A stretch of 64,000 bases of DNA from contig NW_025963548.1 of the NCBI RefSeq assembly GCF_910591885.1, positions 487,501-551,500 on the forward strand, given 5' to 3'. This document shows, piece by piece, positions 39,013 through 52,511 of the stretch. Both the position numbers and the translations under genes were made by a program. Numbering within the stretch: the stretch's first letter is position 1; every line of letters begins with the position of its first letter. The notes below the pieces were generated by a model. That model searched no databases and was not told where the DNA came from. It saw only the letters and a list, made by a program, of their open reading frames with translations. The DNA is from Bombus terrestris (taxonomy: Eukaryota; Arthropoda; Insecta; Hymenoptera; Apidae).

Positions 39013-42000
39013 ATTGGCAATGAATCTATGCGGTTCCAACGTAAACAACCCGAGAGACGTTAAAAGTAAATCGTAGTTTTAAAAAATTGCTGCAGCGGAG
39101 TCGCCAATTTTAGAAACAACAAAACGAAGAATTCTATGTTGAGAGAACAGTGTTCGAGATGCGGGACAAACAGAACGGTATAGAGTTCTCTGTTAGAGGA
39201 TTTTAAAAATTTGCCGACGGTCTAGCGATAATGGCGATATTCTTGTAGCTGCTTCGCAATTTGGAAGATTAGGTGTAAATATAATTATTAAGACAAAGTA
39301 CTATTTTTATATTCTCATTTTATATCTCCGATTTTCTTTTAATCTCTCTTTGGCTGTTTTCTTATCTAAACTCTGTTGAAAGGATTGAAAGTGAATTAAT
39401 AGATGACGTACGCTAAGAACTCTACTCAAAATCTCAGTCTGTATCGTAAAATCATTTGCAGTGTACATGGAATCGAATAACAAGTGATACAATAATAATA
39501 TAAATATCAGAATTGATGAAAATTGAGATCAAGAAATAGAAGTATAAAAAGAATATTAATTATGTTACATCAGATGGACGAGAGACTTCATCGATGAGAC
39601 GGCATGATATCAACGACGAAAAATGGATCTGTCGGGTGTAGGACGAACCTTTCGAACCAACACTTTGGGACAAACGTTTCGCACGAATGAGGGGAAGGAA
39701 CGTTCAGAAGGAACAGTTGGAACGAATACTTGGAACGAACACTTGGAACAAACGGTAGGTTGTTTTCACGAAAATAATCGGCCACCACGCTTCAATCTTG
39801 TTCTACAATCGTGCACCAAGTGTTCTTCCTATAATTGAATATCTCGTTCCGTTGTATCGGTGTATCGAACATCTTGAAGAGGCCAGGAGTTCTCTGGTTC
39901 TCTCTAACTCGCTACCGTAACACGATTGAAATATGCAGAATACGGTGTTCCGCGGTGGGAATAAATATTGGACGCTCGAAGTTTGGTATCCTCTACAATA
40001 GATGAAATGTAAATGACACGAATGTACCTATCAAATAAATTCCAAACTGTTCGGTATTTAAGCTTCAAGAGCACCAATTCATCACACCGGCGCGCAGCGT
40101 TGGATTTTATTTGTCAGTTCGAAACAATACGTGCTTTGTTTTCCATACGCTGCTTTGTTCTTTTTATTCATCCTCTTTGTTTCAGTAGCCCAAAGTAGGG
40201 TTTTATAGGTGGGTAATTGGAGTATTATACTCTTTCTTTCTCAAACAACAGTTCGTTTTGTTCGAAGTTTTTATTCTTCTTTGGAAGTAGGAAACGGACT
40301 AGGGAATGTTTAGTAGTCAAGGGAATGTTTAGAGATTGCCAGGAACAGTCGGTACTCTCTTCAATTTCCTAAGGAACTATCCGCACGGTTCCCCGCCTTT
40401 ATTTTATCGAAAGCTGAGGCACGTTTCTCAAACGAACACGACGGAGATCCACCAGGAAATAAACTTTGAAAGAGCAAAGGAACGCGACGGATCTTGGGAC
40501 ACGTCTTACTAAAGGATTCACTATGATTTCGTGTCGCCTTTACTGGCGGATATTGACGATGAATACTAATGCAACTATTTGATCGAATCGTGTAAAATAC
40601 CTTTTGTCCGATCATCTCCATCTAATGTATTTTAATGTACCTTAAAATAATAAAAGCTTAAAAATGTTCAAACGTTCAGTCAATTAGGATGCAATTCGTC
40701 CATAAAAATTACGATCAAAAGATTTGCTATGATTTCAGTAAAGTAAAGCATTTCAATTTTGTTATCTCAGCTTTCTCGCGCAATAATTTGCAATTTTACA
40801 ATTAGTCAACTGACTGATATCCTTAAGTTTATTTATCAAAGCTGCTGGTATAGACAATTACATAGTTCAAGTTTAAAAAATGTACGTAATATCGTTATTT
40901 TTCTCTGCTTTTCAATTTACGGAGTTCATCAGCATGGTTTTCAAGCGATTAATGCAATAAAACATACTTTAAAAAGTTCTTTATCTTCAGACCGCTCGTA
41001 AACTACGAGTCAGATAAAGGAGGTACTTCTAAACTCGCGCGAAGATTATTAACGCTGTTTCCAGCAGAATTATCCAAAATCCGGAAGTACGTCAACGTGA
41101 TAGTGTACTTTATCTGAGAAGAAGATTATTTTTTATTTCTATAACGTCAGAACTATCAGAAGAGCCAAGCGATCAATTCATAATTCTTCGTAGAGAAATT
41201 TCGTAAATTTACAACGACGCATTTTTTAAAGAATATTGATTAATTTCAACTTTGGTTCATTTCTTTGTATTATATATTTTTTCATCCTGATTCCTTTAAT
41301 ACGAGTTTCATCTGATTCTATACGCGATCCTCGTTAACAGATTATTTGCGTTTATAATCTTCCAATTTCACGAGAACACACTAATCACCGTCTCTAGTCA
41401 TTGATTTGCCATTAATTTATACATTTTGGAAAAATTGGTATACCATTACCACAAGTGCACATGGCAATTCAAATGGTTCCGTACAATAGCGTATATTGCC
41501 TATTAAAGATGTTAATTTATATTTCGCCGGCAGACTTCATTTAATTACTTAATGGAGATATTGACACGTCATATTGACATGCAATCTCGGTACTGCGCCG
41601 AATATCTAAATTTTGTGGCGTACTAACCACATAAATGTTCTCTGGAATAATACCGCAGTCTAAACAACAGAACGTACACTGGTGGCAATGCGCAACCCTC
41701 TATTGGCAGTTATAGAGGGTGGATCAACGCCGCCGACGGTCAAGAGCAGCCACTTTCTCAACTTTACGATCCTCCCGCTCGATGTTTACTCATAGCCTGG
41801 TGAAAATAGCTTTAAGACTACCGGAGGCTTCAGTTCGATATTTTTATGGGGGCCACCCTCAAGAAAGACGAAAGTCAACCTTACCGTCACACTAATTACG
41901 CAAACATCGCTGATGATTCAGTTTCTTATCTAAAACTGTTCTTTCAGTAATCGCGAGAAATTTATTTTTACGGTTAATAATTTAGTAAACAATAGTTGTG

Positions 42001-42017
42001 GACTATATAACGATACA
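39013..42017. other. AT-rich intergenic DNA, nothing recognised
   Basis: No gene or repeat family identified. Around 39620-39760 words of the type TTGGAACGAA/GGAACAAACG recur, a weak short-period repeat. The block at about 41680-41900 is more GC-balanced than its surroundings (CCCTCTATTGGCAGTTATAG and following) but has no open frame. Confidence 0.5.
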
Positions 42018-42021
42018 TATA

Positions 42022-42459
42022 TGTAGTATCTAAATGGGTCTTTATGTTGGGTAATGATGGATTATTATGGGTAATGATGTTTTGATTTAATAAATAATAT
42101 TCGAAGCAACGAAATGATTACAATGCTGTCGTACGTCTTATTTTCATACGCGGCTTTCGACTTCCCGATTCACACTCTCCGGCTTCTACACTCGCTCGCT
42201 CTCGCTTCTCACTCACACTGCACGCTTTTTGCATCCGTTCTCTCCGGCAACTCAACTAACACTGCCTTTAGCGTTTCTTTGTCTTTTCTCGTCCTATCGG
42301 ACACGTGTCCCGAAACGCCCGTGACCAGGGTCACGCAGCCCCTTTCCGCGAAACTATCCACTTGAAAGGACCGCATTGATGTACCCGACGATGCCGCGGC
42401 TTTCGCGACTTTGTTTACGGTTCGGCCGATATCTTAGGCCTTTTGTCCACGATATTACA
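42022..42459. mobile_element. Solo LTR-like insertion, family 3
   Basis: 438 bases with ends TGTAGTATC and GATATTACA (near-perfect inverted ends) and flanking TATA on both sides (42018-42021 and 42460-42463). The TG...CA ends and gypsy-like 4-bp duplication suggest an LTR. Its middle (42140-42430) is much more GC-rich than the flanks and includes an inverted repeat CGTGACC-AG-GGTCACG near 42320-42335. An 83-codon frame at 42114-42365 lies wholly inside and shows no domain. A MITE with a 4-bp duplication is the alternative; only one copy is in this window. Confidence 0.55.
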
Positions 42460-44744
42460 TATATATTCCGAACGAAGTTTGTTAAATGTTACATAGGAAA
42501 AATATGATAAATGCTTTTTTGGTGATTTTCTAACTTTTACGCTACTTGATGATCAAAAGGAAACGCTTTAATATAACGGTAGAATTTTAGTGAAAGTAAC
42601 GATTTTTCGAATTCAAAGAAATCTCGTTTGGAAAGAATGTTTAAGGCACTGCCAAGATGTGAGAGATGTACTACAAATTAAAATGCATTTCTAGATTCGT
42701 TAAATATCAACTAGCAAGCCGCTTGTTATCAAAACGTTCGTGTTCACAAAGTAAATAACAATTGATTAAACTGTGTCATTAACTATTTAATCCGAGTTCT
42801 TAACACTTAACTCGATTCTTCGAACGAGCTTTTCGAGACGCTTTAATTAAACGAAAAACCAGTGTTCCGTATTCACGTGACTTTCTAGTTAGCTCTTTGT
42901 ACAATCTAGAATGTATTAATTAAGCCAGAAAGCGTAGAATTTGCTTGTAACTTTTGTTGTAATGTAACTTCCTCGGATGTAGAGATGGCGTTTTTAATTT
43001 ACCCCCGTCACGATGCTAAACCGTAAACTCATTTCGCTCGCGTTTCCCTCGTCCATTGTTAAAGGTACGTAAATACCACTGTAATAAGAAATTTAATTCA
43101 ATATGCCATTCCCCCACACGTTTCATTATATTTCGAGCTTTCCATTTTCGCTTAAAGATTCTACAATGTCAATGATGTCCATCAAATTTTGATAAACTGG
43201 TTGAGAAAATGAGACGTTTAAAATTAATTTATCAACGATAGAAATGATATTTGCTGAGGGATAACCAGATAGAATTATTGGGGCGGCTTATTCGATTTCT
43301 CGAAAAACATACTGTCAAGATGTTTCTATATATATTACATATTACATACTAGTTCGTTGTCCGACGAATACAAAGAAAAAGTCGAGCAAACCTAACTAAT
43401 CCTTCTACTCGTTATGGTGTAGCATAGTCAAGCTCGTAAGAGGGGTTAAGAAGCTTAGGTTAGTTCAACTTTAAGCCTATCGACATATTTCCTCAAACCA
43501 AATTGTTTTTTTTTTTTTTTAACGGCATGGTATCTCCGTGTCTTTTGTGATTCTTTCGAGAAGATATCATCGTCTTACTGGGATTAAATTTGTTTAACGT
43601 CCTCGGAACTCCATTTTATCATCTAGCTTTACAGTGAACGCGTCAATCGAGAAAGGATTGATGGATTGAAAAAATTGCACTTGCGTGCGATGAACGGCGT
43701 TGACGCTTGACGGCCAAATATCGTGATATTTTTCAGTTTAAAAGGACCAACATCTTTCTCAATTTCCCGTAAACCTCTCTTTTTTCGATATAATATTCAA
43801 AATATTCGGACGTTGTGTTGTCACGAATTACTCAACATTTTTATCCTTAAATATATGATCTTTTAAGATACATATAAAACGTCTGTGTCAACGATTTTGT
43901 GCCATAAAATCATAGAGAAATAGTTTTACAGGCTAGTCTCGTTTTTTTTTTACTCGCGATTAAAAAAAGAAGCTACAGTCGTTTGAATAAAAATTATTTT
44001 ATATTACAATTTTGAATTACGTATCCGAGAGATATAAATAGGTTACCTGATGACAAATTGAAACAATTGTATTCGAAATCCCAGAATTTCCGGAGTTTTT
44101 CTTCAATCAAGCTCCAAATAAGCGAATTAAAATATAGAATATTAAAACCAGCTGTGCCACCTTAATTATAATCAGTCCGGTCAAAGAAGCACCATTCATT
44201 CGACAGAATTATTAAGCTCCAGAAAAACTTGCACGAGTTCAGAGTTTTGAAACGTTCCAAGTGATATGGCGATCACAGTTCTCTCAGATGATGACGGAAG
44301 AATTCAATTCGTTAAATTTGATACACACTGTAATCATTTTACCCATTTATTACAATTATCCTAATACGATGAATAACAAGAGATCAGAATTCAGGGGACT
44401 AGTTCAAAGGATAGGTTCCAGTACAATGGATATCGGCGAAGCTGGATGAGATTAGTAGTAGAAACCGATATTAGTCAGACGGAAGACAAAAGCGCTGACA
44501 GTGCCGTTTAGCAATGAAACAGAGGATTCTTTGTACCCAAGGGAGAGTGGACACTCGAAGACTGTAAATACTCGAAGACTGGATTACCTTCTCCTTTTCT
44601 TTCTTATACTGCAATTTCATAGAAACCGAGTCTGTAAAATAATCTCGGTTCTCCCATGCTGCTCTTATCTTCATATATCCTGCCGACCACAGATAGGAAA
44701 TTTTGTTGCACACGCATATCGTCCGACTATAAAGATAGGTAATA

Positions 44745-44810
44745 CAGTGGAATCTCACTTGTCCGAGTAGGGACCATGGGATTTCGGATAATCGAGCAGT
44801 TCCAATGAAA
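44745..44810 (+). mobile_element. Pogo/Tigger-like transposon end fragment
   Basis: After a TA (44743-44744) comes CAGTGGAATCTCACTTGTCC, followed within 40 bases by GGATAATCGAG. This is the style of pogo/Tigger terminal repeats, which begin CAGT and contain TTATCCG-type words in both directions. No opposite end and no transposase frame were found, so it is a fragment or an old solitary end. Confidence 0.4.
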
Positions 44811-45244
44811 AAGGTTCACCAGCTAATCCTCTCTATTTCTTTTTATTAGTTTGGGTAATAGGAACTGTCCACCTTGCACGATTGAACTAATGATACTTTA
44901 CAAGTGATCGATAATAATAAATTATAATTTTAAATGTAAATTTTGGAAATTGCATGTTATGCAATTATCTTATATCGCGTAAAACTGTGAAATTGTAAAA
45001 AATACATGTACAATTTGCAGCTTGTCAATTGGCTAGTATAGCATTAGGTTGCTAAATTATTCTGTATGGAAGAAAATTGCTTCCGCATCGCGTTCTTCCG
45101 CATCTTATTTACTTTTATTCTACTCGACAAGAACAATAATGCGGCGAGCAATAAACTCGATTGTGAATAAGTCTTCAAAATGAAGTCTCTTTTAATCGAA
45201 TATTGATTGAAAAGTGTAATCTTCTCTGATGATTTGGAATTATA

Positions 45245-45275
45245 CAGTCGCTGGAAAAATAAGACTATTTCTTTT
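45245..45275 (+). mobile_element. Possible Tc1/mariner end fragment
   Basis: After TATA comes CAGTCGCTGGAAAAATAAG, which resembles terminal repeats of Tc1/mariner elements and is TA-flanked on the left. No matching right end was seen nearby. Confidence 0.25.
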
Positions 45276-46380
45276 CTGTTTCATCTCTATTCATGTTTCC
45301 AATCTCCATGGTTACTGACCGTTTACTTCGCGCGTTTGCACTTAATATAATATTTAAAACAGTACTATTTTTAACTATTTTAACAGGAAGAAAGGAATCA
45401 AGGATTTTACTAATCGATTTGACCGGTTGTCCGCAACTAGCAATTATTTACAAATTTAGCAAGTGCAAATGAAACGAATAACGTTGCTTCGATTCGACCA
45501 TGAGTCCGATGCATGATTATTTTGCCAACGCCCCAATTAGTAGCCCCCATGCGATTTCACGATTCTTCTTCTACGAAATCGAAATCGATCATCGGAAGTC
45601 GTTAAAACGTTGCTAATCTTGTGCGGTTCTTGATAGGAAATCCGAGTTTTTTCTCGCAATCTGCTCTCATCCATACCAACCACGTGTAATCCAATTCAAT
45701 TTTCATAACTCGCGTCTTTGAAATAATTTTACAACTCGCGGGTATTGTATCTGGTATAAAAGAACCAGGTAATAAGAAAACCTCTGCGAAATAACAATGT
45801 ATTGTTACATCAGCGGGACGCACGTGCATCGTTTCGCTGGTATTGGAAAGAATCGTAGTTTGATTATTTCATTTGTGCCTGTATGGAGAACCATGAAACG
45901 AAGTAGAGCGATGCAATGCAACGTTTTCAGAATTTTCCGCCGCAGTAATTAATCGATTTTCACCGGGTTTTATTAAAACTTGTTAGGTAACATGCGTGGT
46001 ACCGTGCAACGCATTCTACACGTGCCTTTTTAAATGATACACGAGCAATTAATTATCAAAATATCCAGGAAATGTGGTGCTGTGAAGATTTCCATGGAAA
46101 TTAACTTGCGTACAGGTGATACCGGGAAGATTGAAAATATCAATTCGACGAATTAATACCAACGATGTAAATTATTTTCCCAATCGAGTTCTATGTTTGC
46201 TTATTTAATTGAAAGTTAACTCGTGTGCTTCATGACGATGGTGATAATTCTAAATCCACAACTTTTCCGTTCTTCTGTGTATAAGGATTCGAATATTCCA
46301 TCATTCGACAAAAATGAATTCTGCTCTGTTATTTTGAGGGCTCTTCGCCCAAACTATATTTCTCTATTATTAGAAAATTT

Positions 46381-46417
46381 ATCGAAAGTGAGAGAGGAAT
46401 TATTATCAATAAGCGCG
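46381..46417 (+). repeat. Dispersed 37-bp exact duplicate, first copy
   Basis: Thirty-seven bases beginning ATCGAAAGTGAGAGAGG and ending AATAAGCGCG are identical to 50340-50376, almost 4 kb away and in the same orientation. Sequence on both sides differs. Confidence 0.8.
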
Positions 46418-49400
46418 CCCCCGTTTCAATATACTATAATAATTTTTCCATATAGTTGAAAGTTATTTTTTCTCGGTTGAAGCTAAAATAAAATTCAATT
46501 ATCCAAAATTTAAACCGTAACAAAGTTAAATTGCAATGTAGAAAAAGCTCGAAAAATAAAAATTCTCTATTAGTTCCTCTTCTAAAACAAATAGGCGCGA
46601 TTGTATTAATCGATAAAGCGAAATTTTTATGCCCCGGGGAATGACGTCGCAACGCCAACCAACTTGAAAATCGATAGTCGAAGCTTAATGACGCCAATGA
46701 TATTCCACCAACGTACGTAGCACCGTCCACGAAACTTCCTAGTTCAATTTACGCACGAAAAAGACTGCTATATTCTCGAACGAACGAAATCGATATTTCC
46801 AAGCGTGAATCACATCAACCAGAGAAACTGTATCTATGCAGAATTTTATTAACTGCAGCCGTGAGTTGAAAGATAGAGAGAAAGAGAAAGAAAGAAAAAG
46901 AGAAAGGAAGAGATTGTCCAGAAGTATTTTACCCGTTTTAAATTGTAATTTCCATTCACGTTGCTAGATTGAACAACAGGCTTTTAGTAACAGGTGCCAT
47001 GGACGCTAGTAAATTGATTAAACGAACGTTTTCTTCACGCATTCCCGTACCTTCATATTCCTGGAGTTTCATCTCGTTATTTTTAATGCGAATACTTACA
47101 GCTCGCCAGATTGTCGAATACTTAACCATCGAATAACGATCGTAATTTATTTTTCCACGTAAAAGTGGCTTGGAAAAAATATTCTTTGTCCTCGTTATTG
47201 TTGTTTTCTACTATATTACATTCTTAAAGTTTTGAAATTCCACTCAAAACGTACACGAAACTTTTTTCGAAATTAGCAGGTTCTGTTCTTTATGCAATCA
47301 TATTTCGTCAGTGTTTACGATGTACTTTTGCCAAAATTACGAGACGCTAAGTGGTCTCTCTGCTTTATTATGTATTAATTCATGAAAAATGTGGACACGC
47401 GTTATACACAAGCTTTAGATAGCCAGGCCACTGTATATATCCTGTTTAATCCTATCACGGCCGCTATCGCACTTAGCCTCATTTAATGATCCTAAATGTC
47501 TTGGGCTTCGATTTACGAGGTGCTAGCTCTGTCTTGTCGCGTATGGATCATCCGGTCGTCGTAACGGGTCATCATCGAGAATAAATACCATTGTAACGTG
47601 ATATCCAATCTGGCCAGCTTGTGATTGAAACCGTGTTATAAAAGGGTTTATAGTCAACCGGCTTTTATTAAATTATTTTTCCTTTTCCAGACGCGTCTCG
47701 TCAAATTCGTTTGGCCAAACTGTATCTCGCTTCAAGGTTCACGCGTATACGTACACCACGAATAAAAATATAGAGCGATCATAAAATGAGCGAGAGCTGA
47801 GATTTACACGTTTCGATTGCACGTTTCCTTGCAGATGTAAGGATTTTGGTAAGTGTTTTTTTAGAATGCGAGCAATATGAATTCGCGAAGAATGATATCA
47901 CGATGAATTGGAAAAATACTAGAAACATACAAGAATGTTAGGTGTATTTTGAAAAACAGTTGACGAGTTCCAGGTGGGAATTTTCGTGAGTCTATCTATT
48001 AAATTGTTTTCTAATGAAGAACGAATTTCATTCGAGACAAATTTTTATATTGTCTGTGCGTAACACATTATCGTAAATTGTGACTATACCGATAAGAGTC
48101 ACTTTCGAAAGCTTTGATTTAGCATTCCGTTGATACACTGTTTGACTGCTGTTCCACACGGTTGAAGGTTCTTCCATCTTCGAATGAGATTTCGCGTCAA
48201 CCGGGAAAGATAGCGGCGTTCGAGCGAATCCCAGCGTGAAATTGTTGGATGATTAAAGTGGCCGGAGATCGGTTTACCGGCTCTCTGTCGAATTAAACGA
48301 GACACTTCGAGTTTAAGGGATGATTCAAAGTTTGAACAGTTTCATTACACCTTGTGTTCATCCGTTCTGAATATCTTGAGTGGGTAAAATAGTAGATAAG
48401 TGAATTCAATCGACAAAAGTTCAGTTAGTCGGATATTAAATAAAACTTCCTTCCAACAAATAGAGTCCAAGTGAATGAAATCCTGCTTCTACTTCTGCAG
48501 TTCTACTTCTGTTCCCAAAATTCTATTTCCAAAAAGTTTATTTATTTAAAAACAGAATAATATTTTCGAGTAATTTCTATATTGAAAACTCCAACTTTAT
48601 GACACGTCGTTGAACCACTGGCGATGATATAAATTTTTAAAATCTGGGGCAGACTCTTACGTACGGCCTTAATCGTAGTTAGATCAATTAGTGACCTTGC
48701 TTAACGCTTTACGACCCTACTGAATTGTATTTCACCTACTACACTTATCGTAAATTGTCTCAAAGCTGAATGACGTCAGATTAATTGGCCCCCAAAGACA
48801 TGCTTTTTTGGAAGAAGGTGCATTATTGCCAACGTACACATTGCTAAGGCGATAAAATCGGGAGAGAAATTTCGAGAATGTAACGAGTCAACAATGGCTA
48901 CCTTGGAACGATATCAATTGCGCTCGAGAGGCGATGAATCGTAAATTCGCGTGAACTATCCTTTACAGGCATAAATTTGCTTAAATTCCTTTGCCAAAGA
49001 ATTGTGTACATGTTCGTGTGTAAACACGAGTTTGCATTGTCTTTCATGGATCGAGGGACGCCAATAATCAAGTATGCTTTTACTATTATGCAGCTCACAA
49101 AAGACCCTTGCCTATAGTGCCTGAAATACTCGAGTGTATTCCTTTTTCCACGACATTCGCGAGAATGCGCTCGCCTGGATTTATGTCGGCGCCTACTTGA
49201 TTAAATTAACCGCATAAAATGCTCGCACAATTCCTTTGAATATCCTTCAATTGTGTTACATCCTTTAGGACATTTTCGTTCCAACCATTATTTTTATTGC
49301 TATGAAATTGATTAAATATCTTAAGGTGAAATTGTCTCGTGTAACAACAACAAGAGTAGTGATTATTATGAATTTTCTTTTTAGTCTAACTATCGGTTAC

Positions 49401-50339
49401 GCGGTAAATACTAGACCTTTTTAAGATATAAATAGATAGTTTTGAAGTACAGATGTAATTTGTTTGCTTTATTTTTAATTTGATGATAATTATTTTTCGG
49501 GTCATTATTATTTCCTTCCTCTACGTTAAGGCTGTCTCTATATAGTCGTCTTTGTCCGGATAATCCTCTCTAAATTCCTATAATCTTGGTGCTTTTGCAA
49601 CACTAAACTCAAAGGAAACATAGCGACACATCTACTATCGATGCCATTAACAACCAAAGTTTCACTCAAGCTCCTCCTACTCATATTTTCTACGATACTG
49701 TACCTATTCGCGTAGGAATTTAGTAACGCACAATTGATACTGTTTTCTACGGAATTAAGAAATTTCAAGGTTCTCTTCTCTGATGAAATTTCCACATTGA
49801 CTTTGTTAAGCATTATGATGGAATGAAACATTTGGTCAAAGCGAAGAGAAGTATCGTTAGCTGGAAACTCTGCTATCGGAAGCGATACCGGTGGAATTAT
49901 AAGCATCAAAGCCACTCATTACGGTGGAATTATGCAGGCACGATAGAAAAAGGTATTACCACGAAAATCCACGTGTTCGGTTAACGAGGTCACCCAGCAC
50001 CGCCGTTAACGTTTTTCACACGGCAGAAATGCACTCCTTTATATTCTCTTTCTTTCCGTGAATCGTGAATTTTTATTGATGGCGGTTTTATATAGCGTAC
50101 GTGAAGGTATAAGCAGCGAAAATCTCATTAGATCGCTGTTGGTCCATAGTATCCAAGTCGTTTCAAGTTGCTTGTTAAAGTGCGCGCAAGAATGTCGTCA
50201 TCTCTTTGTTATCCTCTTATACATATACCGTTAGCTCAGCTTGAAAATAGATAAAAATCCATAATTGTTATAAAACTCCGTAAGTGCAATAATTAAAGTT
50301 CCGATAATTCTAATTAAATTTTGCCTATTCTCGCCTATT

Positions 50340-50376
50340 ATCGAAAGTGAGAGAGGAATTATTATCAATAAGCGCG
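50340..50376 (+). repeat. Dispersed 37-bp exact duplicate, second copy
   Basis: Identical to 46381-46417. Here the last 15 bases are followed at once by a near copy (TTATCAATAAGCG twice), so the end of the unit has been tandemly doubled. It lies 20 bases before the palindrome at 50397. Confidence 0.8.
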
Positions 50377-50396
50377 TTATCAATAAGCGAGACTCT

Positions 50397-50414
50397 ACTA
50401 CGTGCGCACGTAGT
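50397..50414. promoter_or_regulatory. 18-bp perfect palindrome with two facing ACGTG cores
   Basis: ACTACGTGCGCACGTAGT is its own reverse complement. Each half contains ACGTG, the core bound by bHLH-PAS dimers such as HIF and ARNT-type factors. That reading is only a motif match; a chance or structural palindrome is possible. Confidence 0.3.
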
Positions 50415-50454
50415 GTACTCTTGATTTTGAATTATTACCGAATAATGTCGTACC

Positions 50455-50700
50455 TTTGAGAAGCAAATAATAATCAGTTAGAAGATTTCTAACGAACGTC
50501 ATTAGAATTTTACAGACGATTCGACGAAATAGTATCTTGTGTTGACAGAAATTTTGTCTCGAGGTTTCAATTTTATCTCGGATAATGTATTTTTGAAAAC
50601 AAATAATAACCGATCAGAAAATTTCTACTATTAACGTCAATCGAATTTTATAAATCAATTCGACGAGATAGTATTCCGTGTTATCAGAAATTTACAGGAA
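50455..50700. repeat. Diverged tandem duplication, period about 136 bp
   Basis: Two units share an ordered set of words: GA(G/A)AA(G)CAAATAATAA at 50464 and 50600, then CAG..AGA.(A)ATTTCTA, AACG(A)..GTCA, AATTTTA, GATTCGACGA(A/G)ATAGTAT, and CAGAAATTT. The period is close to that of the array at 30436-31130, but I do not see convincing sequence identity between them. Confidence 0.5.
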
Positions 50701-51591
50701 ATTTTTCAACTATGACTCGACGTACGTAAATCCGTAGCCAATGGAAACGTTTAGACGCTGAACAACGAGCCGCGATACGCCTCGTGAAATCGCTTACGCG
50801 TGTTTAGATTTCGTTGTTTGTGCAATCGATACACGTAACAGACTTATTGAAGTCAGGCGCTAGAATTTCCTCCATTAGAAGAGCTGATGTGCCTGCCTTA
50901 TGAAATCCATAATGTTCAATGGGAATGTCTGTCTTTTATGATGATCTTATTGCACTGTTTGAAAGCGGTATGATCAAATCGATAATATGGAAATTCTCAT
51001 GAAATAGGAAATTCTTGTGGCTTTCGAAACAATTTCGATTTAGGATCGCCAGGAGTTCCGCGGGTCGGGTAATTAGAAATTGAGTAACGTGTGCTAGAAT
51101 TAAGTAATCAGCCAGCGTCTCGGACACAATGCGAGCCTGGTGCAATTAAACATGCCGTAATGAAGAATAAGTCGCGAACGCTATGCTACAGCTAAATTAA
51201 ATCATCAAGCTGGATATTTCTCCGTATTCCTGCTAACGTCGTTGTGTTTAATCGAGCTGATTTTGCGCAAGAGAGCGTGTAACACATTACAGAAGAAAAA
51301 TAAATATTTGATGTCGGCGAGATATCGTGGACAATAAAAAAAAAAAAAAAAAAAAAAAAAATACTATCGAGAGAGCGGAAGGCGTTAATAGTAAAAACGT
51401 GGAGGAGATATTGCGTGAAAAGGCTTGGAGCCTTTCATAGGATGTTCTTCGTTGCTCAAACACTACCAAACAACTTCTTTATACACTGTGAAACTATCAT
51501 CTTCCATATTCATCTGATTGTTCAAAGGAAAAATATGAAATAGCTAAACAAATGACGAAATTTATCGAGTACTATTTTTCATGTATATACA

Positions 51592-52507
51592 TGTCGGAGA
51601 TCGGAGACAATGTCGCTCCGATTTTCGAGGTTTATGATAGTGAGCTTGGGCTCGAGGCGACAACCAGTCGCCGAACGTAGCCGCGGTCAAGGGATGAACG
51701 TTTTGTCTAACAAAGGCATGAAGTAACTCTATAGCTCTCCTTAAAAGAAATACTTAGGACGGGGCACGACGGTAAGCATTTCAACGATTTCTGTCCCGTG
51801 GCTCGCCACACGCAGACTCTATTCTTCGAGTAAGATGATTACCAGATGTCGACGGGTCTCCACAGTACATGTTCAGCTAGCCCGATGACCTGCTATAAAT
51901 CTTAAGATCTGTTTAACTAAAGTCCTTCAAACCGACAAACAGTCCTCGTCCCAACTACGAGAAAATAGGAGAAATCTATTTTCTCACGAACGACGCTTCC
52001 TCTTCTCGAACTTTCTTTTAAGGGCGACTAGCACCCTTCCCTAACCACCAACAATTGACCAATTAACAGTAACGCCAATTTCCCTCACTTTCCGAATGAA
52101 GGCTTTTCTCCACGAATCCGATTATTTCGTGCCCTTAGGCACACTCGTCATAGTTTTCCTCGACAGCGTTACCGTGATGGAGAACCACTCTCCGGTACGA
52201 TCTCAAAGACGATTCAAGTAACTCTCAGATACGTAGTGATTGCCTCATGCATTAACATTGAGTACAACTTAGACGCTAAAGAAGAGTAGAGTTCGTCATC
52301 CCGTTGACCGTGGATTCGTTATTGAGCCTAGGGATCATCGTCATTAGCTTCTCGAGTATCAAATTATCGCGATTACTTGTCCAATTCCATCATGGTCGTG
52401 TTTGCATTGGAAAATATCTCCTCTATTGCATAATGATCACGTCCAGTGTCAATAGGGATTCGTTTTACGCCCTTAACCCTAACTCTAATCGTAACGCCAA
52501 CCCGACA
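51592..52507. mobile_element. Solo LTR, family 1, copy 3
   Basis: 916 bases from TGTCGGAGA to CCCGACA, flanked by TACA (51588-51591 and 52508-52511). Same orientation as copy 1 and alignable along its whole length. The hairpin GGCGAC-AACCA-GTCGCC is kept near 51657-51673. The different target (TACA against TATA) shows an independent insertion and supports the inferred ends. Confidence 0.8.
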
Positions 52508-52511
52508 TACA

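Larger units (their letters stand above)
42464..51587. other. Long AT-rich, gene-poor intergenic stretch
   Basis: About 9 kb without a supportable gene. Holds the DNA-transposon end fragments, duplicated 37-mer, tandem duplication and palindrome listed separately, a T run near 43506-43520, a purine-rich run at 46872-46912 and an A run at 51337-51361. Short open frames (for example 46223-46459, 49538-49915 minus) show no motifs, and none has splice signals I trust. Confidence 0.5.

Noticed and set aside
42114..42365. 83-codon open frame with hydrophobic N-terminus
   Set aside because: Entirely inside the family 3 LTR-like insertion; no domain, and composition reflects the GC-rich core.
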